Source of the DNA: Hyaloperonospora brassicae
Lineage: Eukaryota; Oomycota; Peronosporomycetes; Peronosporales; Peronosporaceae
Assembly: GCA_947650285.1 (NCBI GenBank)
Contig: CANTFL010001416.1
Location: forward strand, 62,001-126,000
DNA length: 64,000 nt
Direction of reading: 5' to 3'
A program made the translations under genes and the position numbers. Below are positions 48,635 to 57,641 of the stretch, piece after piece. How positions within the stretch are numbered: position 1 is the first letter of the stretch; the number at the start of each line of letters is the position of its first letter. The notes under the pieces are model-generated. The model worked only from the letters and a program-made list of their open reading frames with translations, had not been told where the DNA came from and did no database searches.

Positions 48635-50007
48635 CGTAGAGATTTTTCGGACAGTCCGGCGTTCTGCTCCGCAGCTCCATATTGCCAGCGGGGCCTCGTC
48701 CAAGTCCTACTTGTTCGGAGCCCACTGCCAGCGAGCGTTTCGTGAAATAGCACGGGCTACCAACGTATCTGCTTGACGTACCCCAAATCTCATCAAAGAT
48801 GAGTCAAAGCACATCTACAACGTTATGCCGTCGTGAAGTTTGCATCGCCCCGTCAGCTTGCCTACTTGTGGTCCATTCTTTTCGTCTGCGTAAGCCCAAC
48901 CTAGCCGAATTCTTGGTAATATCGTAAACCACATCGGTTCCATTCGTGCGGTCTCTGCTTGCAAAGTGTCGTCGTGTTACTGCACAGAGTCGCAAAGCAG
49001 CGTAGAACACGCAAGCAAGCCACAAAACACGTCGAAGTAGCTACCGCTCGTTCTGCCAAAAGCTTCGGATACGCTGTGTCCTTCGCGTATATGAAAGCAC
49101 CTCATCGCAACAGGAAATGTCGCGAAGGCGTCGTAAGCTCCACCTCCATCGTCTTTGACTCACCCAAAGACGCTAAACTATATGAACACCTGATACCCCC
49201 TGTGATGTTTTGCACTACGATACACATGAGGTCTCCGCACGCAGCATTCGGTTTCTCCAGCTGAGCGGCACTGATCCACGACTGGCGGTGGAGCTCTCTG
49301 GTGCTGTATGAGTAGAGTGGAATCGACCAGCCCTTTCTTAGACTACAGTACCCCATATGACCGATTTTTACTTCTCTTGCTCTTCCAAAACACTGGCGAT
49401 GGTGGTGCGAGCAGAGAGGCGAACTGCAACTTGGCGTTACATGTGCGCTGTGCTGTCCTTTCGCGTACGCCATTCCGTTTGCATTGTATTCGACCGTTTT
49501 GCGCTGGTGGCCGTCGGACAGACGTGTACGTTCGTTTTGTACGACGATTGAGACTGCGCGTGCGATCAGTTGAAACGACCTCGTGGCAAGTCGGCCAAAA
49601 GCGCTTTTTTCGAGCAAGTCGGCCAAAAGCGCTTTTTTCGAGTCTGTTTTGTTCGACTACCACCGACGAAGGATCGAACGAGGCAAAGGAAGTTCCGACT
49701 GGCCGATGGAAGACAACAAGCGGTCGAAAGGCGCACCTGCTTTACACCTGTAGACAAGCGTAAAGCAGGCTCTGATTGGCTATATTGCACCCCGCACCCG
49801 TTCGCTGTAACAGCCGATGCACTCCACGACTTCCGTAAGGTACGAGCAGCGCCTTTGACGGCGTCTCGATGCGTGTGCCAACGCCCCCATCGCGTGTGAT
49901 ACCCGTCTTGACACTCTCACTGGGTCACGTTTCGTATGACTCGTGCAGACAGACGCGTTGCGCGCCATTGATCGCCGTCGAGTTCGTTTGCTTTCTGGGT
50001 TTCTATT
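48635..50007. other. Intergenic between PX and bromodomain genes
   Basis: Open frames on both strands (up to 174 residues, minus) show no domain and partly arise from the duplicated segment at 49587. The last 150 bases before 50008 are moderately pyrimidine-rich, a plausible leader for the bromodomain gene. Confidence 0.4.
49587..49642. repeat. Perfect 28-bp tandem duplication carrying AAAAGCGCTTTT palindromes
   Basis: Two exact copies (49587-49614 and 49615-49642), each containing the 12-base palindrome AAAAGCGCTTTT flanked by GGCC and TTCGAG. It lies about 370 bases upstream of the bromodomain gene start. Confidence 0.9.
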
Positions 50008-50849
50008 ATGGACCCCGAGATCAGGAAGAAGTGTACCGACGTTCTGGAGCATTTCTTCAAACTGGACAGCTGCGGTGAGAAACTGTTTCGATTGATTGAT
50101 TGGTGTGGTGGTGATCCTGAGCTCGAGCAAAAGTGGCGACAAGACTTGTTTACGTCGTGTATTGGCTGCTCTAGAGCCCTTCCGCGAACGTGTGAACTGG
50201 GAAGAATGGGGTCTGTACGACTATCTGCAGGTAGTCAAGGAACCCATGGACCTAGGTACGATCCGGAGCAAGCTGAGCAAGAACGAGTACAAGAAGCCCG
50301 CCGAGTTTGCACGGGACACGCGTCTAGTGTGGAGCAATTGCAAGCTCTACAACCAGGACGGATCGGACCTGTATCTACTGGCTGATGAGCTTGCGCAGAA
50401 GTTCGAGGACCGTGTCAAGACGATGAAGCTGGACGTGGGCCCCGTATCCAGAGCTGACAAGAGTATCCCGTACGTTGGACCTGTGGCTCGGATAGCGCTG
50501 GTCAATGTGTGATTCTGTTTGACACTGCTTGTTTGTTGCGCTACGATGACACAGAGCTCCGAGTCTAGAAGAAAAGATCTACTTCAGCCAGAACATATAC
50601 AAAGTCGCGCCCAAGGATATGGGCGCGATTGTGCAGCTGTTGGAAGAGCAGTGCCCGAAAGCGCTGGACAAGAGCTCACCGGACGAGCTAGACGTTGTCA
50701 TTGACCACATTGACAACAAGACGTTCCGTGACCTGGAGAAGTTTGTGCTGGAAAAGGTGCCGGAAGGAAGTCGCGAGCCGATTGCCACGCCCAGGTCCTC
50801 GAAGAAGTCCCGACGACCGTCGAGTAAAAAGACTAAAATTGAAGCATGA
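50008..50849 (+). CDS. Compact single-bromodomain plus NET protein (BET-like)
   Basis: Exons are 50008-50074, 50175-50462 and 50569-50849; introns are 100 and 106 bp, GT-AG, and phases agree, giving 211 residues. Residues 1-110 are a bromodomain: helix Z (EIRKKCTDVLEHFFKL), WGLYDYLQVVKEPMDLGTI with the PMDL turn at 47-49, and CKLYNQDGS with the acetyl-lysine-binding Asn at 82. Residues about 130-182 are an extra-terminal NET domain (MGAIVQLLEEQCP, DELDVVIDHIDNKTFRDLEK), the module by which BET proteins recruit transcription and chromatin factors. The tail is Ser/Lys-rich (SSKKSRRPSSKKTK), likely nuclear targeting. Animal and fungal BET proteins have two bromodomains; a single one plus NET is the plant GTE arrangement, but this protein is much shorter. 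Confidence 0.85.
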
Positions 50850-52513
50850 GCTGACGATAGACCGTAGGTTGCTTCCTCGGGAGTAGTGAAAGGCCCTGTT
50901 GTGCACCGCCGCACCACGTTATCGCCGAGCAAACTGCGACCAGCAACAGGATGTGGCATGTTTGCCGTTCGTGTCCTGGCAGGAGGAACATCGATTCTTG
51001 ATCTCAATGTGTCGTTGTCAGACCACCTCCATCCATTTGGACTCTCTTTTCACTCGCCTCAGCTCCTCTTGCTGTTTCTGCTTCCGAGCATAACGCCAAG
51101 TCGCGTTTGTCGTGGGTATGTCACTCTGAGCACCCTCTTCTGCCGTCTGCTGATCCACTGGATACTGCTCGAGAACAAACGTCGGTTGTGTCTGCTTCCA
51201 AGCTATGGCAAATTCGTTGATGGTACCGCGTCGATGCTGACACGTAGGCCTTACCACACCGATCCTCCCAGTTGGACAATCGACACTCGTGTTCCTGTCT
51301 TTGCCAGAGTATACTTTCATTGGAGTGGTCGAGCGTACTAGACAGCGGTTGAATCTCTTGGCACTCACAGGAGCTATCGTCAGCACGTTATGGCCCCGAG
51401 CGTCTCTGCACATCTAGCTTTTCCTTGCATGTGCACAACCTTTTGTTTGTTCTATACTACGTGTAGCGAAGCAGTGATCGAGCGAGAGCCGACGTTTGGC
51501 AAGGAGCACGGTCATGTCTGCCTGAACAGAGTAAAAGCTCACTACTGTGGGAGACATCCTAATCATCGTCATCATCATCGATCTTCTGCCCGACTTTTAC
51601 ATTGGCCTTGTGCTGCAACGTGTTTACGACTCGAGCAGCGCTTACACTTGTGGCAAACCCGACGTGACATACTTCAGCGACGCAGAAGCCAAAAGAGGTC
51701 GAACTGCGCCATTCCACTTGTTGGTTTCTTCCACGGACGTCACGGCCTCTTCAACTTATCCACACAAACGGAGCTGATTCTCGCGCACGGCAGCTGTTCG
51801 TGGAGTTTGCCTCTGAACTGCCGTCACACGAAGATCCCTTGTCGCTTCCTCGTCCCTTCCCATTGCGCCACATGGCGTGATGACTGCTGTAGTCGTCGTG
51901 GTGGACAGTAGTCCTCTGTCTCTCGCAAAAAAAGACCACGTGGAAGTTGCGCCACTTGGACAGTGCATCAAAAATCTTGTCGTACTTGACCGTCGCTTGC
52001 GCCTTGTCGCACGTGCTGCTGGGCGACATCCACATCGACCAGCAATGGCACTTGGACCAGCAATGGCACCTGCGACCAGCAATAGCACCTGCGACCAGCA
52101 ATAGCACCTGCGACCAGCAACAGTACCTGCGACCAGCAGTAGCAATTGCGACGACATTCAACAATGGCGTGTGCATGTTTTGGTCGCCACACCTTTGGCA
52201 GCTCAACTTTGGGCCTCTCACTGTGCGTGTGCAAAAGTAACCGTATCGCACGTACCGAGCGCAACATCAGCGGCTGAATGTGCAGTCAACGCGTAGAGCG
52301 TACAGTATGACACTACGTGCACTTATCCGCTCTTGACAACGTGCTCACGTTCCGCCAGTCCGTCACAGTCAGTCGGTCACGAGGCCCTATTACAACAGCT
52401 CAGAGAGTCGCGCGACCGAACGAGACGAGCAAACTCGCTCGGCTTTATTTGGACAGAGAGCGTCTCTCTCTCTCTCTCCTCTGTTTACAATACAATAAAT
52501 AAACGCGAACGGC
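50850..52513. other. Unassigned interval with possible minus-strand coding pieces
   Basis: The minus frame 51413-51018 ends in a charged helix (WRYARKQKQQEELRRVKRES) and has protein-like composition. Another, from about 52040 to 51770, reads CDKAQATVKYDKIFDALSKW and then a Ser/Asn/Gly-rich tail. On the plus strand 51547-51777 begins with a hydrophobic span (ILIIVIIIDLLPDFYIGLVL). I could not connect any of these with consistent splice phases, nor recognise a family, so no gene is called. Confidence 0.3.
52037..52149. repeat. 19-bp minisatellite, six units
   Basis: The unit is GACCAGCAATAGCACCTGC with single-base variants; the first unit is 18 bases. Because 19 is not a multiple of three, the array shifts frame with each unit and is unlikely to be coding. 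Confidence 0.9.
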
Positions 52514-53416
52514 TCACACGTCGGCCACAAACATATCTTCCTCCATGCCGAACGACGACGCGTCAAAGGTCACACTCGGCGGGTCCACGGGCAGCCACGA
52601 ATCATACCCGAGGTCCAAAGTGTCCCAGCTCTCGCCCACGTCCACTGGCGAAGTCTTGCCCTCGTACATTGGCGCCTCGAGCCCTGCGCTCGCGTATTCC
52701 ACACTCTTGCAGGCGTCGCTCGGTCCATCTGCCAACACGTGCGCCAGCGTCTCGACGTCCACTGCGTCCACGTGACGTGGGAGCTCAATAAACGGCGTGG
52801 CCGGCAGGGGCAGCTCTTCCTTCACCTGAAAGCCCGCCCGGTCGTACACGCCGTCCAGCAGCACGAGGTCCTGCAGGAACCAGCTCGTGAGCCCAGAGGC
52901 CGCCACCACTCGGTTCGCCTCCTCTTCCTGTTGCTGCTGTTGCTGTTGTTGTTGTTGTTGTTGCTGCTGCTGCTGCTGCTTGGCCTGTGCCTCTTCTTTC
53001 ATGGCCACGTGGGCACTGAGAGGCGCACGACGCCTCTGAGCGGGCGTCGCCTCTTTGTGGTAGCGAAGGCGCTTCTTGTCCGCCGGCAGCATCGCCGAGT
53101 CGGCCGAGCCCTGTGCGCGGGCCTTGCGCTTGAGCTCGAGGCGGCGCTGGTTCTTGTTGGCCTTTTGCCGGTGAAAGTCGCACAGGTTGTGGTGCTCGCC
53201 GTTGCGCTTGAGCGCGCGCGGGTGCCAACACTTTTTGCTCGGGTAGCGGCACATGACGTCCGTGTCGTGTTGCGGCGGCAGCGCTGTGGCAGTGGCAGTA
53301 GCAGCGGCAGTGCGTTTGGTGGCAGAGGCAGAGGCGACAGAGGCAGTGGCGGTCGGACGCGATGCGACAGCGCAGAATCGAGAGGCCATTGTGCTCGAGA
53401 GACGGCGAAAGGGCAA
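52514..53416 (-). CDS. Oomycete Cys/His basic-motif protein with poly-Gln tract (paralogue A)
   Basis: The single-exon frame has 300 residues. Residues 56-82 hold the motif C-x6-C-x12-H-x2-C-x2-H (CRYPSKKCW ... KRNGEHHNLCDFH), followed by RQKANKNQRRLELKRKA, a strongly basic helix. Five Cys/His residues at fixed spacing suggest a small zinc-binding fold, and the basic helix suggests DNA or RNA contact. Similar short motifs are widespread in oomycete predicted proteins. A run of 17 Gln (147-163) and an acidic, hydrophobic C-terminus (DVGESWDTLDLGYDSW, FGMEEDMFVADV) resemble transcription-activation regions. The start could be the Met at 53416 or the second Met at 53389; the Ala/Thr-rich N-terminus adds nothing decisive. 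A paralogue lies 0.9 kb upstream in the same orientation. A transcriptional role is inference. Confidence 0.75.
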   Translation of the reverse strand: MPFRRLSSTMASRFCAVASRPTATASVASASATKRTAAATATATALPPQHDTDVMCRYPSKKCWHPRALKRNGEHHNLCDFHRQKANKNQRRLELKRKARAQGSADSAMLPADKKRLRYHKEATPAQRRRAPLSAHVAMKEEAQAKQQQQQQQQQQQQQQQQQEEEANRVVAASGLTSWFLQDLVLLDGVYDRAGFQVKEELPLPATPFIELPRHVDAVDVETLAHVLADGPSDACKSVEYASAGLEAPMYEGKTSPVDVGESWDTLDLGYDSWLPVDPPSVTFDASSFGMEEDMFVADV

Positions 53417-53702
53417 ATGATCGCTCGCGCGCTCGATCGATCAGTCGGTCAGTCGGTCGAGAGAGAGAGATGGAGCGATCGCCCATCGGGGCTGAGACTG
53501 TTGCAGTCAGCTGCCGGCGAAAGATCCCATCCGTCCGTCCGTCACCCGGCCGCAAATCGAGCACGATGGCTCCAGGGTGGGTGAACCAGATGGTCGGGCG
53601 GGCGCGCATCGGGTTGGCACGGGCTCTTTGGACGGCGCAGACACTCTGTCGCACAGGCGCCTCCTCGCTTTGCTGCGGTCGGATCACCGACCTTCGAGAC
53701 CG

Positions 53703-53778
53703 CCACTACTACTGCTACTGCTACTGCTACTGCTACTGCTGCTGGCGACTTTGCTGGCGACTTTGCTGGCGACTTTGC
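53703..53778. repeat. CTA/CTG triplet repeat followed by a 12-bp tandem repeat
   Basis: ACTGCT units run for about 38 bases, then GCTGGCGACTTT is repeated three times. The two arrays share the GCTG edge, so one may have arisen from the other. Confidence 0.85.
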
Positions 53779-54029
53779 CTCCAGCGTCTCTGTTCCGACG
53801 ACTGCATCGAAAGTGGGGGAGGGGGGGAAAGCGCCCGTGGACTCGAGAGGTCGACGACGAGATCGCCGTCGGCGTTGTTTACAGCAGTGCAAAGCAAACA
53901 ACTCGTGACGTGAATGCAGTGCATTCGTATTGTCGCCAGTGTAGGACCTGTCGCCCCCCCGTGCAGGTGGTGTTTGTAGCCACCTGGTGGCCCTGTGGCT
54001 CCGTCGGTCGCGTTGTCACGCGCACACAC

Positions 54030-54032
<3 letters not shown>

Positions 54033-54086
<54 letters not shown>
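54033..54086. repeat. GA dinucleotide microsatellite, about 27 units
   Basis: Uninterrupted GAGA run; open frames across it encode only alternating Arg/Glu or, on the other strand, Ser/Leu. Confidence 0.97.
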
Positions 54087-54089
<3 letters not shown>

Positions 54090-54311
54090 TGTTCCGTGTT
54101 ACAACATCCGCATCTCGTCTGACGCCACGAGAGACGCGCAACGGGATCGGCCACTGGTCAACTCGTTCAACTCGTTACTGTCTGACGCTCACGAGCGCGA
54201 CCTGGTCGAACATGCTCAGCGCCCTTTCTCTCCATCTCTCTCTCTCCATCTCTACTCTCCATCTTACTCTCATCTACTACTGTACACCACCACCTGCGGG
54301 CATCAATACTC

Positions 54312-55061
54312 CTACATGTTGGCACGCGCCACGAGCGCCGGCGTCCGTCGGATCCCCTCTGGCTGCCACGCGCGCTGTAGCATCGACGACGGCCTCTTCA
54401 GTCCTTCGCTCGACCGCGCAACGGCCGTCGCGATAGACGGCAAAAGCATCGACGGACCCGCCTCGCGAGGGGCAATCACTGCTGCAACTGTCTTGGAAGA
54501 GGGACTGCCCCCCAACACCGTGCGACGATGACCCGTCCACTTGCGCGAGTCCGGAGCGACATCCGCTGGTGTCGCCTTTGCCATTGCAGCGGCGCGGAGC
54601 ATCGCCCGAGGGCTTCGCGGGTACGCGGCGTCCAGCCACCGCGCCGACTCGCGCCACGCGTCAATGCTGCTACGGAACGCCCCGTGGCGGTGCGGGACGG
54701 GCAGCTCAGCGAGCGCCGCAGTGGCCCGAGGAGGCGGTCGGATGTACTGCGTCGTGAGCGGCAGCGCCCCGAGCTCGCGCTCGAGTTTGAGCGCAATGGA
54801 CGCGCGCATGCGCATGCGGCGCTCGAGGTCAGCGCCCGTTGCGTGGGGCGATAGGTGCGCGGGCAGCCCGAGCGGCGCTTGGCCCGCTTTGCGCTTCTTG
54901 TCGAGGCGGCGCTGGTTGGAGTTGGCCTTCTGGCGGTGCATCTCGCAGAGGTTGTGGCGCTCGCCATTGCGTTTGATCGCGCGCAGGTTCCAGCAGCGTT
55001 TGCTCGCGTAGCGGCACTTGAGGGCACTGAATTCGTCGTCGGTGGTCTGCATCACTGGCAT
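54312..55061 (-). CDS. Oomycete Cys/His basic-motif protein (paralogue B)
   Basis: The frame of 249 residues starts from the Met at 55061 (MPVMQTTDDEFSALKC). A longer open frame reaches 55373, but its extra 104 residues are Arg/Pro/Thr-rich and include TAPHRTAPYRT, a translation of a GGTGC-type DNA repeat, so the internal start is preferred. Residues 16-42 repeat the motif of the neighbouring gene with identical spacing, C-x6-C-x12-H-x2-C-x2-H, followed by RQKANSNQRRLDKKRK. The rest differs: there is no poly-Gln run, and the C-terminal half is Arg/Ala/Ser-rich (RESARWLDAAYPRSPRAML). The pair probably arose by local duplication and then diverged outside the motif. Role unknown; a nucleic-acid-binding regulator is the best inference. 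Confidence 0.7.
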   Translation of the reverse strand: MPVMQTTDDEFSALKCRYASKRCWNLRAIKRNGERHNLCEMHRQKANSNQRRLDKKRKAGQAPLGLPAHLSPHATGADLERRMRMRASIALKLERELGALPLTTQYIRPPPRATAALAELPVPHRHGAFRSSIDAWRESARWLDAAYPRSPRAMLRAAAMAKATPADVAPDSRKWTGHRRTVLGGSPSSKTVAAVIAPREAGPSMLLPSIATAVARSSEGLKRPSSMLQRAWQPEGIRRTPALVARANM

Positions 55062-57094
55062 TAGTTGTTGGCGTCGAGAGCGAGTGGTGGAAGGGCAGAG
55101 AAGACGGGGAGGACGAAGTGGGGTAAAGGTGCGGTACGGTGCAGTGCGGTGCGGTGCAGTGCGGTCAAGGGGAGGAATTGCCGAGTGAACGTTCGGGGGC
55201 GAGGCGGACGTCCTGCAGGCGGCGCCGAATCTTCCTGGCGACGGACATGCCCTCGGGCTCTGGTGCGGTGTCGACTTACGACGGCCGCGACGGGTCTTCT
55301 GCCTTACAACGGGCGAGACAAACGGACACTTTGGCCGCGTCAACTTAGCAGAGGGGAGCGAGTATTCGGTCAAGTCGGCTGGAGAGGAGACGTCAGAGAT
55401 GATTTATGTCCGGCGCGCATGGGGCGGCGGCTTGTGCAAGTTTGTCATCAGGCGTCGCCCTGCTGGAAGATCGACCGATGGGCCGAAACGGTGCCGTGGG
55501 GACACGCGACGAGCGGGACTACTGTTCGGTCGTCTCCGATCTGGAAGATAGGGCCAGCTCCAACGCCTTAGAGTCAAGCAGTAGGGTTGGACGAGGACGT
55601 TGACGTCGATCGCTGCACTTGCCCATTACTTCTGATTTCTGCAGTCCGAATCAGTTTTGCCACCACGTGACTTTGAGAACGAAGGAACTCGGTGCGCGTG
55701 CGATGGGAAAGCAGTCGCCGACAGTAGATGATACCATCTATCTGGGGGAGAGCGAGCAATGCTGTGTCTCGTTCTCGAGCGAGGTGGGGGGCGTTCAGGT
55801 GGGGGGCGTTCAGGTGGGGGGCGTCAAGGCAAAAATAACCCATTTCGTGAGGCTGTGTGTGAAGTATATTGCCGAGAGAGTAGTGAATGAACTGAACTCA
55901 CGTCTCGTGCGAGCAGCAAACTATCTCGGTGCCTGCGCGACACGAGGCGAATCAGCGCGTAGCTGACAAGACTCAGGTGTTACCACGAGAACGGCCGTGT
56001 GAAGCAACGACGTACGTACGCAACATTTGATGTCTATTCTGGCGCCAGCACATTTGTTTGTGTGCCTGTCCCCACGGTCCAAGCCCGCAAATTGTATTGC
56101 ACACTTGCCGGCTACTTCTTTGGTCGCTGCATTGTATGCACATGAAGGAAGCGCGCCATGTGGCTGGGCCTCGTCTGTATGTCCTAATTGCCATGACACC
56201 GGTGTGTGCCAATGATGACTGATCGAGTTGACGTTGCTGAGGTGCTGTTAGTGTACTACCGCTGGTATCATATAGTCCTACAGTTGTATGATATCCGACA
56301 AGTCTTGCACCAACCATGTCGATTAGCGCAACATGATACCGCTCTTCCTGTCGTTCTCAAAGCTGTCGTCAGCACGACTTGTTACGCGGGTGAAACGGAA
56401 AGTTGAAGTGGCGTTGTCAGCACCGAAAATGATATCACGTCTTGACGGATCGAGTTGAGCCCCACATCGCCAGCAGATCGCCACGTTTCGATCCTCGATC
56501 CGTTCAGCCGCACGCAGGTTTCCGGATGTTCAGTGCAAGCCGACGCACTTGAGCACCGTAGCGTTGCGTTCGCGACTCTTGCAGACGTTTCACCGGCTCA
56601 GTCATGGCACGATCACGTATGCCCTCATACCGTAACGTCGTCGTCGTCAGATGCTGCTACTCGTACTTTCGTCTGGGCCTATGCCGAACGGGATGGTTCT
56701 AATCATGTGTAACTAAACTCAGTGCTGCGCGGCCCAGACATGGACTGACTTGTTCTGCTCAAGAGAGCTGACTTGGCTTGGAGCTGAGACTTTGCGGCAG
56801 TAAACTCATCTTACATCAGTTTGTCAGGAAAGTACGCGTCGACTGATTCTACGCCCACTTCGATCCGACATTGTCTTCCATCCACTCATTTCAATATCTG
56901 GTGCTGCTAACACCATGCAAAGCGTTGTGCTATACCATACTGACAAAGGATCAAAGGAGGATCCTAGTGAACCTCGTTGACCTTGTGCTTTTCTTGACAA
57001 CGTGTGTCAATTGGATAGGTGGTAGCTGCAATGGCATGCAGTTGCGTGTGCTGTCGCATTGTACAACTCGCCACATCTAGGGTTGCAGTCATTA
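55062..57094. other. Intergenic, GC-rich at first, no firm gene
   Basis: A GGTGC repeat (GTGCGGTGCAGTGCGGTGC) lies at about 55130-55165, near the paralogue B start. On the minus strand, 56317-55973 (114 residues) contains CNTICGLGPWGQAHKQMC, which has the C-x3-C-x4-W-x3-H-x3-C spacing of the second half of a MYND zinc finger; the first half is incomplete. The rest holds short frames only. Confidence 0.35.
55781..55825. repeat. 15-bp tandem repeat, three units
   Basis: CAGGTGGGGGGCGTT occurs three times with one base changed in the first and last units. G runs of six make it a possible G-quadruplex former. Confidence 0.9.
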
Positions 57095-57641
57095 CTAATC
57101 AGGTGCTTCGTTTCCCTCGAGGCTCTGAACTGCACGAGCATAGAAACGATCGGCGCTGAAGTAACAGTACACATACCCCGGAGTTGAACTCGATGGTACA
57201 AACGCGGTACGCTTGCGTTTACCGAAAATAACTGCGTCATCGCGACCCGATCGGTCGACTAACTTTGCGGGTAACTTGTAAGACCCAACGGGTAATTTGT
57301 GGGCCTTTGGGGCCCTTGCCGTGCGTCGCCAGCACCTCCAGAAGCGACAGATTTGCATAACGCTTGACATGATTGAGCTTCTTGCGACGAAGGACATCGT
57401 GCTCTTGTAAAGCTGTCAACTTGTCTACAACTTTCGAGCACGCGATGGCAGTTCGAAGCCAACGTAAGCGATTCAACGCATTTTTGTTCGACACACTACG
57501 TCCTGCATGGCTCGTGAACCAATCGCAAGAACGCCGAGAATTGCAGCTGCCGCTCTCAGACCAATCGGCCCTTGTGCGATATCCATGAAGCAATGGTATC
57601 GTCGTCCGGAGCAGGCGACAACTATAGTGTGCCCCATCCAT
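57095..57641 (-). CDS. Possible two-exon hypothetical gene
   Basis: Exon 1 is 57641-57290 and exon 2 is 57231-57095; the 58-bp GT-AG intron (57289-57232) joins them in phase 1, giving 162 residues. Before the join, NRLRWLRTAIACSKVVDKLT and RKKLNHVKRYANLSLLEVLA look like amphipathic helices. After it come FGKRKRTAFVPSSSTPGYVY and CYFSADRFYARAVQSLEG. Composition on both sides of the intron is protein-like, and both outer frames become nonsense without splicing. I recognise no family. The 5' end is uncertain: the first 45 residues are less convincing and may be replaced by an upstream exon. It is also possible that this is a relic. Confidence 0.33.

Larger units (their letters stand above)
53417..54311. 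other. Intergenic with several microsatellites
   Basis: This is the upstream region of paralogue A. It contains GTCCGTCC runs near 53535, the trinucleotide/12-mer array and the GA repeat listed separately, and CT-rich stretches near 54230-54270. Apparent open frames are translations of these repeats. It should contain the promoter of paralogue A, but I see no defined initiator. Confidence 0.4.

Noticed and set aside
52739..53687. Frames with long poly-Leu or poly-Thr/Ala tracts on both strands
   Set aside because: Other frames of the CAG repeat that encodes the poly-Gln tract in paralogue A.
53879..54531. Arg-Glu or Ser-Leu repeat proteins
   Set aside because: They derive from the GA microsatellite.
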